This document shows positions 26,584-35,730 of a stretch of 64,000 nt of DNA, piece after piece. The notes under the pieces are model-generated. The model saw only the letters and a list, made by a program, of their open reading frames with translations. It was not told where the DNA came from and made no database searches. Source of the DNA: Rhodococcus rhodochrous (GTDB lineage Bacteria > Actinomycetota > Actinomycetes > Mycobacteriales > Mycobacteriaceae); the NCBI RefSeq assembly GCF_014854695.1, contig NZ_CP027558.1, positions 248,001-312,000 of the forward strand, written 5' to 3'. The translations under genes and the position numbers were made by a program. How positions within the stretch are numbered: position 1 is the first letter of the stretch; each line of letters begins with the position of its first letter.

Positions 26584-28227
26584 ATGTCGCCTCACTCTTC
26601 CTCTGCGGTCGGACTTGCTGATACCGAGGTGTCACTCGAGTTGGATGCGTTGATCATCGGTGCGGGAGTCGCCGGTTTGTATCAGCTGCATCAGCTTCGC
26701 GAGCTGGGGTTGCGGGTGCGCGCCTTCGATACCGCCTCCGACGTCGGCGGCACCTGGTACTGGAATCGTTATCCGGGTGCTCGATTCGATTCGGAGGCCT
26801 ACATCTACCAGTACCTGTTTTCCGATGAGCTGTACAAGAACTGGAGCTGGAGTCAGCGCTTCCCCGGCCAACCCGAAATCGAGCAGTGGTTGCATTATGT
26901 GACCGACAGTCTCGACCTGCGCCGCGACATCCAATTCTCGACGACGATCACCAGCGCGCACTACGTCGAGGACTCGAAGCGATGGATCGTACGCACCGAT
27001 CGCGGGGACACGATTGCCACCCAGTTCCTGATCACCTGCGCCGGCATGCTGTCGGCACCGATGTCGTCGGTGTTCGAGGGCCAGGAAAGCTTCGCCGGCC
27101 CGATCTTCCACACCTCTCGATGGCCGAAGGAAGGCGCCGATGTCGCGGGCAAGAGGGTCGCAGTGATCGGTGTCGGCGCCACCGGGATTCAGGTCATCCA
27201 GACCATCGCCGAGAAGGTCGAACATCTGAAGGTGTTCATCCGTACACCGCAGTACGCCCTGCCGATGAAGAATCCGTCCTACGACGACCGGGATGTTGCC
27301 GCGTACAAGGAGCGCTTCGAGGAACTTCGCGCGACGTTGCCGCATACGTTCAGTGGCTTCGAGTACGACTTCGAGCATGCATGGGTCGACCTGACTCCCG
27401 AGCAACGGCGGGAAAGGCTCGAAGAGATCTATGACAACGGTTCACTCAAGCTCTGGCTCGCTTCTTTCGCGGAGGTGTTCTCCGATGACGAGGTCAGTGA
27501 GCAGGTGTCCGAGTTCGTGCGAGAGAAGATGCGTGCGCGACTGAAGGATCCGAAGCTGTGTGAACTGTTGATTCCGACCGACTACGGCTTCGGTACACAC
27601 CGGGTACCGCTGGAAACCAACTATCTCGAGGTCTACCACCGTTCGAATGTCGAAGCAGTGGGGGTGCGCAGCAATCCGATCAGCCGCATCGTCCCGGAAG
27701 GGATCCTGTTGGAGGACGGCACGCTGCACGAAGTCGACGTCATCATCCTGGCCACGGGATTCGATGCGGGATCCGGCGCGCTGACACGAATCGATATCCG
27801 TGGACGTGAGGATCGATCGCTCGCGAGCGACTGGGCGCGTGACATCCGCACGACGATGGGCCTGATGGTGCACGGCTATCCCAACATGCTGACCACCGGC
27901 GCCCCGCTCGCCCCCTCTGCAGCACTGTGCAACATGACCACCTGTCTGCAGCAACAGACGGAATGGATCACCGAGTGCATCCGGCACATGCGTGAGCACG
28001 GGTACACCGTCATCGAACCGACCGTCGAGGGTGAGGACGAATGGGTCGCCCACCACGACGAAACCGCGAATGCCACGCTGATCTCGAAGACCAATTCCTG
28101 GTACAACGGCGCGAACGTTCCCGGAAAACCTCGCCGCGTGCTGTCCTACACCGGTGGGGTCGGCACCTACCGAGAACTCACTCTTGCGGCCGCCGCGGCC
28201 GGCTACAAGGGATTCCAGCTGAGCTGA
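26584..28227 (+). CDS. Type I Baeyer-Villiger monooxygenase (flavin)
   Basis: A 547-residue FAD/NADPH monooxygenase that inserts oxygen beside a ketone to give an ester or lactone. The FAD motif GAGVAGL is near residues 26-32. The type I fingerprint FAGPIFHTSRWP is at 170-181. The NADPH motif GVGATG follows, and the second fingerprint-like ATGFDAGSG is near residue 395. It is followed by a MetX-fold esterase gene, as in the methyl-ethyl-ketone pair mekAB of Pseudomonas veronii. An acyclic or methyl ketone substrate is therefore my inference. Confidence 0.92.
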   Translation: MSPHSSSAVGLADTEVSLELDALIIGAGVAGLYQLHQLRELGLRVRAFDTASDVGGTWYWNRYPGARFDSEAYIYQYLFSDELYKNWSWSQRFPGQPEIEQWLHYVTDSLDLRRDIQFSTTITSAHYVEDSKRWIVRTDRGDTIATQFLITCAGMLSAPMSSVFEGQESFAGPIFHTSRWPKEGADVAGKRVAVIGVGATGIQVIQTIAEKVEHLKVFIRTPQYALPMKNPSYDDRDVAAYKERFEELRATLPHTFSGFEYDFEHAWVDLTPEQRRERLEEIYDNGSLKLWLASFAEVFSDDEVSEQVSEFVREKMRARLKDPKLCELLIPTDYGFGTHRVPLETNYLEVYHRSNVEAVGVRSNPISRIVPEGILLEDGTLHEVDVIILATGFDAGSGALTRIDIRGREDRSLASDWARDIRTTMGLMVHGYPNMLTTGAPLAPSAALCNMTTCLQQQTEWITECIRHMREHGYTVIEPTVEGEDEWVAHHDETANATLISKTNSWYNGANVPGKPRRVLSYTGGVGTYRELTLAAAAAGYKGFQLS

Positions 28228-28347
28228 CCTTCTCGGATATCCGACCCCTGCGGTCGACCACTGCTCGTCTCACGGCGGCGTAGGTGCATGTCCATTGGGT
28301 GAGCACGCGCTGCTACCGCTTTCTCATAGCTCAGGAGGACGATCTCG

Positions 28348-29409
28348 ATGATCGACAACCCGTACTACACGCACGACTTCCACGGTGATTACGACCTGAT
28401 CGGCATCGGAGCCCTCGACCTCGAGGAGGGTGGCTCGATCCCGGACTGCCGGCTCGCGGTGGCAACGTTCGGAACGCTGAACGAAGCCAAGGACAACGCA
28501 ATCCTCATCCCCACCTGGTACTCGGGGACCCATCAGATCTGGCGTGACGCATACATCGGTCCTGACCATGCTCTCGACCCGAACAAGTATTTCATCGTCT
28601 GCGTGGATCAGATCGGCAACGGTCTGTCGACGTCTCCGCACAACGCCACCGGCGTCAACGCAGAGATCGCCATGTCGAAGTTCCCTCGTGTTCGGATCGG
28701 GGACAATGTCGTGGCCCAGGAGCGGCTGCTCCGGGAGCATTTCGGTATCGAACGCCTCGCGTTGGTGACGGGAGGCTCCATGGGAGCTCAGCAGACCTAC
28801 GAATGGGCGGTGAGGTTCCCCGACAAGGTTCTGCGCGCCGCACCGATTGCCGGTACGGCACGCAACACTCCCGGTGATTTCCTGATCGCGGAGATCATGC
28901 GCGAAGCGATCCTGTCGGATCCGGGCTGGAACGGCGGCGAATACACCTCGCATACGCAGGTCGTCGACGGCCTCACCAGGCAGGCTCACATCTGGGGAGT
29001 GCTCGGATTCTCGACCGAGTTCTGGAAGCAAGAAGTATGGCGAGCAATGGAGTTCGATTCCCTGGACGCGTTCCTGACCGGATTCCTCGAGCCCTACTTC
29101 ACGGCGATGGATCCCAACGCACTCCTCACTCAATCCTGGGCCTGGCAACGTGGTGACGTCTCCCGGCATACCGGGGGAGACCTGGCCGCTGCACTCGGAC
29201 GGATCACCGCCAAGACCTTCGTGATTCCCATCGACGAAGACCAGTTGTTCCCGGTTCGCGACTGTGCTGCCGAGCAGGAACTGATCAAGGGCAGTGAACT
29301 GCGCGTGGTCGAAGATGTGCTCGGGCATCTGGGTCTGTTCGCTGTCGCTCCGACCTACATGCCGCAGATCGACCGCCACCTTGCGGATCTTCTCGCGATC
29401 GAGGTCTGA
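28348..29409 (+). CDS. MetX-fold alpha/beta hydrolase, probable acetyl-ester hydrolase (MekB-like)
   Basis: A 353-residue member of the homoserine O-acetyltransferase superfamily, with TWYSGTHQIW in place of the usual oxyanion strand, the nucleophile elbow VTGGSMGAQQTYEW, the aspartate in DEDQLFPV and the histidine in VLGHLGLF. In P. veronii the MetX-like MekB hydrolyses the acetate ester made by the Baeyer-Villiger enzyme MekA. The same order here suggests the same job rather than methionine synthesis. It lies 120 bp after the monooxygenase, behind CAGGAGG. Confidence 0.85.
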   Translation: MIDNPYYTHDFHGDYDLIGIGALDLEEGGSIPDCRLAVATFGTLNEAKDNAILIPTWYSGTHQIWRDAYIGPDHALDPNKYFIVCVDQIGNGLSTSPHNATGVNAEIAMSKFPRVRIGDNVVAQERLLREHFGIERLALVTGGSMGAQQTYEWAVRFPDKVLRAAPIAGTARNTPGDFLIAEIMREAILSDPGWNGGEYTSHTQVVDGLTRQAHIWGVLGFSTEFWKQEVWRAMEFDSLDAFLTGFLEPYFTAMDPNALLTQSWAWQRGDVSRHTGGDLAAALGRITAKTFVIPIDEDQLFPVRDCAAEQELIKGSELRVVEDVLGHLGLFAVAPTYMPQIDRHLADLLAIEV

Positions 29410-29415
29410 AGCGGT

Positions 29416-29481
29416 GCCGCCACGACAACGGTCCACGTGGGCGGGACGGTAGTGAGTGTGCCCGCCGGCGGTCGTGGCGGC
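29416..29481 (+). terminator. Long-arm hairpin after the esterase gene
   Basis: Eleven-base arms (GCCGCCACGAC with GTCGTGGCGGC) separated by 44 bases, starting 7 bp after the esterase stop. It may be a terminator or an mRNA-stabilising structure. The shorter hairpin at 29555 is the better terminator. Confidence 0.4.
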
Positions 29482-29554
29482 AGAGAACACCGAGATTTTC
29501 GCGCGGTTGCCGGCGATGTCGACCTCTATGCGTAGGGCGGGGCAGGTGATGGAA

Positions 29555-29590
29555 CGGGCTCGGCTTCCCCTGGGGGTGAAGCCGAGCCCG
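29555..29590 (+). terminator. Hairpin terminator of the ketone operon
   Basis: Perfect 13-bp arms (CGGGCTCGGCTTC with GAAGCCGAGCCCG) around a 10-base loop, between the esterase and the regulator gene. Confidence 0.7.
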
Positions 29591-29764
29591 GTGATCCGGT
29601 CGCCGTCGACGACCTGACGTCAGTATCCTGATGGTGGTGTGCACCCCGGATCCCGGCAGTCGGTGGTCCGGGGAGTAGGCGCGGTGCGGACCGCGAGTGC
29701 CGACCTCCGGCCGGCGGGGTGGTCGTACCCGCCCCCGTTACTGCCGTTGGAGACGGCAGGTTGA

Positions 29765-29807
29765 TGTCCTATTCTGGGACATCCATCGAATGTGATGTGC
29801 GGCACAT
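29765..29807. promoter_or_regulatory. Candidate autoregulatory site (TGTCC-N7-GGACA, then ATGTGC-G-GCACAT)
   Basis: TGTCC (29765-29769) and GGACA (29777-29781) share exact spacing with the site before the monooxygenase. A perfect ATGTGC-G-GCACAT palindrome follows at 29795-29807. The regulator ATG is at 29847. Confidence 0.55.
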
Positions 29808-29846
29808 TGAGGGGGATGACAGTACTGCGACCTGCAAGGAAATGTG

Positions 29847-31601
29847 ATGGACAGTGACAACCGCCGACGCCGTGTGACCACCACCCGGCACCTCCATGAC
29901 CTCGCCGGTTCCCCCTCCGAGGACGTCTCGCCCCTCATCGCACAGTCATGGCGACGCTCACGTCAGGCGGGTGTCATCCCGGACGGCTCGCACCTTCCAC
30001 AGCTGCAGTACGTCGAAGACCTCGACCTTCGCCGACGACTGGTGCAATGCGCCCTGCCGATCCTCGATCGGCTCCATGACGACCTGTCCGACATGTCCCT
30101 CAGTGTCGCGTTGAGTGACGAGCATGCGCGTGTGCTGGTCCGGCGGGACAATGATCCCGTCCTCGCCGCGAAGCTGGACAAGGTGTACTTCGCTCCCGGG
30201 TTCACCTACGCCGAAGAGCTCGTCGGTACCAATGGAGTGGGCACAGCCCTCGAGACCGGGATGGCCGTCTACGTCGACGGCGCTCAGCACTATCACGAAT
30301 CGATCCAGTACTTCACCTGTGCCGGCGCGCCCATTCACAACCCCACCACCGGTCGTGTCGAAGGACTGATCGACATCACAGGCTTGACCCACACATCGAA
30401 CCCGTTGATGCGCCAGCTCGCCCTTGGAGCGGCTCGTGATATCGAGTCGGCTCTTCGCGCCACGGGATCGATCAAGCAACAGCTCGTGCTCGGCGAGTTC
30501 CTCGTAGCCTGTCGGCGCCGGCAGACGGCGGTGTACTCACTCAGTTGCGGTGTTTTCATGTCGAACGAGATCGGCTCGCGCCTTCTCGACCCGATCGACG
30601 AGGCTTTTCTCCGCGAGGAAGCACAGTCGATGCTCGATCCGTCACGAGTTGCCCAGTTCGACCTGCGCCTTCCGTCCGGAGGTAGCATCACCGTCAAGCG
30701 CACCCTCGTCGAACATGGCGGCGACATCGCCGGCATCGTCCTCGAAGTCGAGGCGACATCGTGTCCCACGAAGACCGTGCAACCCCGGCGCACGGTTCCC
30801 GTGTTTCCGGGGGTGGCGGGGTCTTCGCTCCAATGGAACCGGTGTCGAGGGGAGTTGACGTCCCTCGCCGCGACAGATGCCAACGTGATCCTCAAAGGTG
30901 AACCCGGAAGCGGCAAACTCACTCTCGTTCGGGGCATGCACCTGTACAAGAATCCGCAGGCCCCGATTGTCGTCGTGGATTGCTCTGCTGGAAAGTCCGC
31001 TCACGAGGAATTGCGCACTGCGCTCGACTCCGCAGCGACCACGATCGTCCTTCGTCGCATCGACCGACTCGACGCGAGCACCGATGAGCTCTTTGCCGAC
31101 CTCATATCCGCCGACCAGCACCGATACCCCGCTCGGTGGATCGTCGCGACCACATCCACTGATGGGGACGCACTTCAGAATTCTGCTCTCGCCGAGCATT
31201 TCATCGCCACCGTCGAGGTCCCCGCATTGCGTCATCACCCCGATGACATCCCGGACATCATCCGAATGCACCTTGCACCTCACCGCGAAACCGCTTTCAG
31301 CGACGACACGATGCGAACCCTGAAGAAGTACCATTGGCCCGGCAACGTCCGTGAACTGGTCGACACTCTCAATCACGTACTTCGCGCCAAGCCCGCGGGA
31401 ACGATCGCAGTAGCTGATCTGCCTTCAGCGCTCAGCTCCGCGCCTCGCCGGACGATGACGGCAATGGAAAGAGTCGAGCGCGATGCCATAGTGGCTGCGT
31501 TACGGGACAGCGGTGGCAATCGCGTCGCCGCCGCGAAGTTACTGGGGATCGCGAGGTCGTCTCTCTACCGCAAGATCGACACGTTCGGCATCCACGTGTG
31601 A
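29847..31601 (+). CDS. AcoR/MimR-type activator with degenerate AAA+ domain
   Basis: A 584-residue regulator. The N-terminal half is a GAF-type sensor (EELVGTNGVGTALETGMAVYV), the middle an AAA+ domain with Walker A GEPGSGK at about 351-357, and the end a Fis-type helix-turn-helix (GGNRVAAAKLLGIARSSLYRKI). The sigma-54 contact loop GAFTGA is absent and the Walker B region reads TIVLRRIDRLDA instead of an acidic LDE-type motif. Actinobacteria generally lack sigma-54, so a sigma-54-independent mode is expected. A GTG 3 bp earlier is possible, but AAGGA fits the ATG. Shared dyads suggest it controls the preceding ketone operon and itself. Confidence 0.88.
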   Translation: MDSDNRRRRVTTTRHLHDLAGSPSEDVSPLIAQSWRRSRQAGVIPDGSHLPQLQYVEDLDLRRRLVQCALPILDRLHDDLSDMSLSVALSDEHARVLVRRDNDPVLAAKLDKVYFAPGFTYAEELVGTNGVGTALETGMAVYVDGAQHYHESIQYFTCAGAPIHNPTTGRVEGLIDITGLTHTSNPLMRQLALGAARDIESALRATGSIKQQLVLGEFLVACRRRQTAVYSLSCGVFMSNEIGSRLLDPIDEAFLREEAQSMLDPSRVAQFDLRLPSGGSITVKRTLVEHGGDIAGIVLEVEATSCPTKTVQPRRTVPVFPGVAGSSLQWNRCRGELTSLAATDANVILKGEPGSGKLTLVRGMHLYKNPQAPIVVVDCSAGKSAHEELRTALDSAATTIVLRRIDRLDASTDELFADLISADQHRYPARWIVATTSTDGDALQNSALAEHFIATVEVPALRHHPDDIPDIIRMHLAPHRETAFSDDTMRTLKKYHWPGNVRELVDTLNHVLRAKPAGTIAVADLPSALSSAPRRTMTAMERVERDAIVAALRDSGGNRVAAAKLLGIARSSLYRKIDTFGIHV

Positions 31602-32123
31602 TCGCGCAGAATGCGGTGATCCGAGAGTCGTCCTATGGCCTTGCGTCCGGTAGCGGTGACTGTCGGAAGGTGCAGTTGATTTCATGCCGGAGAGCAGGTT
31701 TCCGGCGCACCAGGTCTGATCGCAGGTGCTCGGGTAGTTCAGTCTGCCCGGGGAGGTGTGACTGAATGTGTAGTCCTGACCATCGAATTCACGCACGATC
31801 GCGTGGTGGTCGATCATGCCGGAGGCCGACCGCGGTGCCGGGGCACAGTTGAACACACACGATGTCGTTGTTGTATCTGTTTGTGGTGTCGAGCTGCCTA
31901 CGCCCTGGGCAAGCGTGGCGGTGGCGCGCGCTTCCAGGGCAGGTGGGCTGCTCTCTCGCAATCGGTATGCAGCACAGCCCGACCGGACTCATGGCCGAGT
32001 ATCAGGGTGCAGGATGGTTCGTCTCCGGGCGACCTCGGGAAACCGATCGCCCTCGCGGCAAGCCCGTGGGAGATGGTGTTCGCGCTCGACCTGTTGCACC
32101 CAGACCTCGAACGGCGTGGCAAC
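31602..32123. other. Intergenic region with no convincing gene
   Basis: About 520 bp after the regulator. Short open frames on both strands show no motif. The region ends in a very strong hairpin. Confidence 0.45.
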
Positions 32124-32165
32124 ACCACACCGCTGCGGGTGTTTCGACACCCGCAGCGGTGTGGT
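32124..32165. terminator. Very stable hairpin with a TTCG tetraloop
   Basis: Perfect 19-bp arms close on the extra-stable loop TTCG. The core arm is CCACACCGCTGCGGGTGT (32125-32142) and its complement is at 32147-32164. It lies between the convergent regulator and serine-hydrolase genes, 136 bp after the latter's stop, and should terminate either strand. Confidence 0.75.
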
Positions 32166-32300
32166 TTCCGTGCGTCGGGTGGGGGATTTCACCCGATCTC
32201 GTTGATGTCGTCGTGTGGCTGTTCGGCGAGCGCGCCGGTTACGCGAGCGGTCAACGGATCGAGGTCGATGTCCGGTGCCGCGGCTTGGGATGGAACCGGG

Positions 32301-33482
32301 TCAGGAAAGGGCTCGATAGACGGCGGTCTCCATGTCGAGGTAACCACCGAGTGAGCCGGGGTCGGCGAACGGGAAGATCTGCGTCGCCCAGTAGCCTCCG
32401 ATCTTGTTGTGCCGGTCGATCCAGTAGTAGAGGTTGGCCAGGCCTGCCCAGGCGAGAGAGCCTGCGGGACGGCCCGTGGGTGCTTCGGTTTCGTTGGTCA
32501 TGAACGTGTAGCACCAGCCCTTGCGCTGGCCAGGGAAGAACTCGGCGTCGTTCGACAGCGACCCGATGACACCCGGAAGCATCTTCACGGTCAGGTCGCC
32601 GAGGTCGTTCCTGGTCGCCCACTCGACGGTGTCGGGGCGGAGGATGACGGTGCCGTCGTCTGCCTTGCCGTCGTTGAGCCACATCCGGATGAAGGCGAGA
32701 TAGTCACCGACGGTGGAGAACAGTCCGTGCCCACCCATGTCGACCTCGGGCGGGGTGGGGATGACGAAATCGGTGGCCTGGAGCCCGTCGTCGGTGCGCT
32801 GGTGCATGGTCGCCAGACGCGCACGCATGTCGTCGGACGGAGTGAAGGACGTCGATGTCATGCCGAGTGGGTCGAGGACTCGTGTCTTCAGCGCCTCGCC
32901 GAGGCGGGTGCCGACGATGCCTTCGATCACCTGGCCTGCCCAGTCGATATTCGAGCCGTACTCCCACTGGGTGCCGGGATCGAACAGCAGCGGTGTCTTG
33001 AGCGCGTCCTTGGTGGCGGTGACGATGCTGGGCTGACCGTGGTTCTCGGCGAGGCGGTTGTACGTCTCGTTGAAGAAGTCGTATCCGAAGCCGGCGGTGT
33101 GCAGCAGTAGTTGGCGGGTCGTGATGTCGGTCTTCGGTGCTCGCAGCAGCGGCTCACCGTTCGAGTCGAAGCCCTCGATGACCTGGAGTTCGCCGATCGC
33201 GGGCGCGTACTCCTCGGCCGGGGAATCCAGGTCGAGATCACCGGATTCCACGAGTTGCAGCGCCACGGTGCCGGTGAGGGCTTTGGTGGTCGAGAAGATG
33301 CTGAAGACGGTGTCATCGGTCATCGGTTGATCGTTGTCGACAGACCGCACCCCGGCGGACTCGATGAACAGGGCTTCCTGGTCGTTCGTCATGCCCGCTA
33401 CTACTCCGGGCACGGCACCGCTGTTCACCGTGGTGTGGATGACTTCGCGGGCTGAGTCGACGACGCGCTGGGTATCGGACAT
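32301..33482 (-). CDS. Serine beta-lactamase-fold esterase (EstB type)
   Basis: A 393-residue class C beta-lactamase-like hydrolase. The catalytic SxxK is in [12 protein letters not shown] and the second motif (Tyr-x-Asn type) in [11 protein letters not shown]. There is no signal peptide, so it is a cytoplasmic esterase rather than a drug-resistance enzyme. An earlier in-frame ATG exists at 33533, but the one at 33482 follows GAGAGGAA. It is divergent from a second esterase gene. It may hydrolyse esters produced by Baeyer-Villiger oxidation, but that link is only positional. Confidence 0.88.
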   Translation of the reverse strand: MSDTQRVVDSAREVIHTTVNSGAVPGVVAGMTNDQEALFIESAGVRSVDNDQPMTDDTVFSIFSTTKALTGTVALQLVESGDLDLDSPAEEYAPAIGELQVIEGFDSNGEPLLRAPKTDITTRQLLLHTAGFGYDFFNETYNRLAENHGQPSIVTATKDALKTPLLFDPGTQWEYGSNIDWAGQVIEGIVGTRLGEALKTRVLDPLGMTSTSFTPSDDMRARLATMHQRTDDGLQATDFVIPTPPEVDMGGHGLFSTVGDYLAFIRMWLNDGKADDGTVILRPDTVEWATRNDLGDLTVKMLPGVIGSLSNDAEFFPGQRKGWCYTFMTNETEAPTGRPAGSLAWAGLANLYYWIDRHNKIGGYWATQIFPFADPGSLGGYLDMETAVYRALS

Positions 33483-33655
33483 GGGAGGTTGTTCCTCTCG
33501 TTCGGTCGACAGTGACGCTGCTCCAAGTTTCATGAACGTGTGATGGGTGTCTCAACCGACGCGGCGGCGCAGTTTCGCTCTGTTTCCCCGCCGAATGGCG
33601 GGTCCCTCGGTCGAGCGGTCGCCGTATTCTCGATCCGAGTCTTCGAGGAGGTGAC

Positions 33656-34627
33656 GTGACGATGGCCCGAGCCGTGCCCCATCCACCATTCGATGCCGAA
33701 CTCAAGGCGGGATTGGCTGTGGTAGGCGGTATGTTCCCTCCGACCATCACTGCGGACCTGATCGAGTTCATGCGTACGTCCTATGCGTCCCCTCCGATGG
33801 ACGAGGAATTCGACCGCCGGCGGATCGCGGTGAACGACGTGACCTTCCCCGGGGGTGATGGCGCTGCCGTCAACGCTGCGGTGCTTCGTTCCCGGGACTT
33901 CAGCGGGCCCCGTCCTGCGGTGCTGTACGCGCACTCCGGAGGATTGATGTTCGGAGACATGTTCAGCGGCCTGGACCTGGTGCTGGACTGGGTGACCGAA
34001 CTGGGGGCGGTTCTTGTCACGGTCGATTATCGTTTGGCCCCTGAGTATCCCGACCCCTACCCGCGTGAGGACATGTATGCCGCCCTGGAGTGGTTGGCTG
34101 CGCATGTCACCGATCTGGACGTGCGGGCGGACCGGATCCTGGTCGCCGGTGCCAGCTCCGGTGGCGGACTGGCAGCCGGTCTCGCGCTGGCTGCGCGGGA
34201 CCGCGGTGGTCCCCGGTTGTGTGGGCAGGTGCTCGACTATCCGATGCTCGACGACCGGTGCATGACCGCTTCGATCGAGCAGTTCGACGGTATCGGTGTG
34301 TGGGACCGGATCAGCAACGAAACCGGCTGGACCGCCCTGCTGGGTGAGCAGCGGGGCACCGACCTTGTCTCGCCGTATGCAGCCCCGGCCCGCGCGCAGA
34401 ATCTGCGCGGATTGCCGCCGGCCTTCATCGACGTCGGTGCGGCCGAGATCTTCCGGGACGAGGCGATCGACTATGCCAACAGGATCTGGCAAGCCGGTGG
34501 CGATGCCGAGTTGCACGTATGGTCCGGCGCCTTTCACGCGTGCGACATTTTCGCCCCGCACACCAGCGTGGGCCGGTCCATGATCCGGACCCGCAACACC
34601 TGGGTCGAGAAAATCCTTGCGGACTGA
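33656..34627 (+). CDS. Hormone-sensitive-lipase-family esterase
   Basis: A 323-residue alpha/beta hydrolase of the HSL (type IV) group. The oxyanion motif is YAHSGGLMFGD (HSGG in place of HGGG), the nucleophile is in AGASSGGGLAAGL, the acid is probably in GAAEIFRDEA, and the histidine is in SGAFHACDIF. The GTG at 33656 has GGAGG very close, and the ATG two codons later is better spaced, so the start is uncertain by two residues. It is followed 14 bp later by the PucR-type regulator and probably co-transcribed with it. Confidence 0.88.
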   Translation: MTMARAVPHPPFDAELKAGLAVVGGMFPPTITADLIEFMRTSYASPPMDEEFDRRRIAVNDVTFPGGDGAAVNAAVLRSRDFSGPRPAVLYAHSGGLMFGDMFSGLDLVLDWVTELGAVLVTVDYRLAPEYPDPYPREDMYAALEWLAAHVTDLDVRADRILVAGASSGGGLAAGLALAARDRGGPRLCGQVLDYPMLDDRCMTASIEQFDGIGVWDRISNETGWTALLGEQRGTDLVSPYAAPARAQNLRGLPPAFIDVGAAEIFRDEAIDYANRIWQAGGDAELHVWSGAFHACDIFAPHTSVGRSMIRTRNTWVEKILAD

Positions 34628-34641
34628 GGGCAGGAACGAAC

Positions 34642-35730
34642 ATGCAAGAGCTACTCGGACGGATCGCCCGCCTCGATCCCAGCGCCAGTTTGGGTCTGCG
34701 TGTCATCGCGTGCTTCGACGAGTTGATCGTCGGCAACGTCAACACCCGTGCCCTGCTGGCAACCGCTGCCGCGCTGGCCGGTTGTACTGCAGGGTTCCGG
34801 CAGAGCGTCCCGCCGCGGACTCTACGAGTCACTCCGAAAGGAGAAGCAGTGCAGGGCGAATCGCCGACAGATCCTTCGAATCTGCACGTGGCGTCGGAGG
34901 ACGGCATCGACGTCTGGCTCGAACGCGACGGTGCTGCTGGGCCGAACGACGCACTCATCCTCGAGCGCTTGGCACTGGCCGTGCGGATCCGGAACGGGCG
35001 TGGAGCCCGGGAGATCGACAATCGCCGCCACCTCGGCATACTCACCGGTCGCGAGAGCACTCCCGACGAGCGGTTGACCGCGGCGAGCGCGCTCGGCTTG
35101 TCGGCAACGGGCATGTATCGCCTCGTGGTGGCCCCGCTGTTCGCGGTGTGGCGCAATCATCCCGCCGGTCCGGAGGACGTGATTGCCACCCCGTTCGGTC
35201 CGGTCCACGCCATCGTTGTGCCGGAGCGGTACCCGCCGTTCGGCGCTTCGCCGTGCGGTATCGGAACAGCCACGCCGCCGGACTCGTTGGATCGGTCGTT
35301 CCGGACCGCGATGGTCGCTCTGCGCCTGTGCCGAGCCCCGAAGGAACCCCAGGTTGTTGCCGACTCCTACGGGGGTCTGATCGAACTGCTTGCCGACGCC
35401 GATGAGCACGCTCCGCACAGCGACGCCGACCGTGTCGAGGCCATCGCACACTACGCCTGGGGGATGGAGACGATCGATGCCGTCGTCGCTGCGCAGTCCG
35501 TTCGGGAAGCGGCGCGACTGCTCAACATCCACCACAGCACGCTTCAGAGCAGGATCGATACCATCACTGCGACACTCGGTTTCAACCCGTTCGAGGGATT
35601 CGGGCGCAGCCGGCTCGGGGCAGCGTTCCTGCTGCATCGCTTGCGTACGTCGACGGTCCTCGACCTGCCGGCGGCTGCGGCACCCGGCAATGTCGCCGTG
35701 CTCGGTCCTGCTCGTCACGCGACGGTATGA
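34642..35730 (+). CDS. PucR-type transcriptional regulator
   Basis: A 362-residue protein with a C-terminal PucR helix-turn-helix (SVREAARLLNIHHSTLQSRIDTIT, about residues 292-315) and a variable N-terminal sensor half (MQELLGRIARLDPSASLGLRVIACFDELI). The internal ATG with CAGGAA 6 bp upstream was chosen over an earlier frame extension inside the esterase gene. Its closeness to the esterase suggests local control. The effector is unknown. Confidence 0.82.
   Translation: MQELLGRIARLDPSASLGLRVIACFDELIVGNVNTRALLATAAALAGCTAGFRQSVPPRTLRVTPKGEAVQGESPTDPSNLHVASEDGIDVWLERDGAAGPNDALILERLALAVRIRNGRGAREIDNRRHLGILTGRESTPDERLTAASALGLSATGMYRLVVAPLFAVWRNHPAGPEDVIATPFGPVHAIVVPERYPPFGASPCGIGTATPPDSLDRSFRTAMVALRLCRAPKEPQVVADSYGGLIELLADADEHAPHSDADRVEAIAHYAWGMETIDAVVAAQSVREAARLLNIHHSTLQSRIDTITATLGFNPFEGFGRSRLGAAFLLHRLRTSTVLDLPAAAAPGNVAVLGPARHATV

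Noticed and set aside
29595-29846. A sigma-54 (-24/-12) promoter for the AcoR-type system
   Set aside because: The activator lacks GAFTGA and actinobacteria generally lack sigma-54, so searching for GG-N10-GC would give chance hits.
32301-33482. Antibiotic-resistance beta-lactamase
   Set aside because: There is no signal peptide, and the SxxK and Tyr-x-Asn context fits EstB-type esterases.
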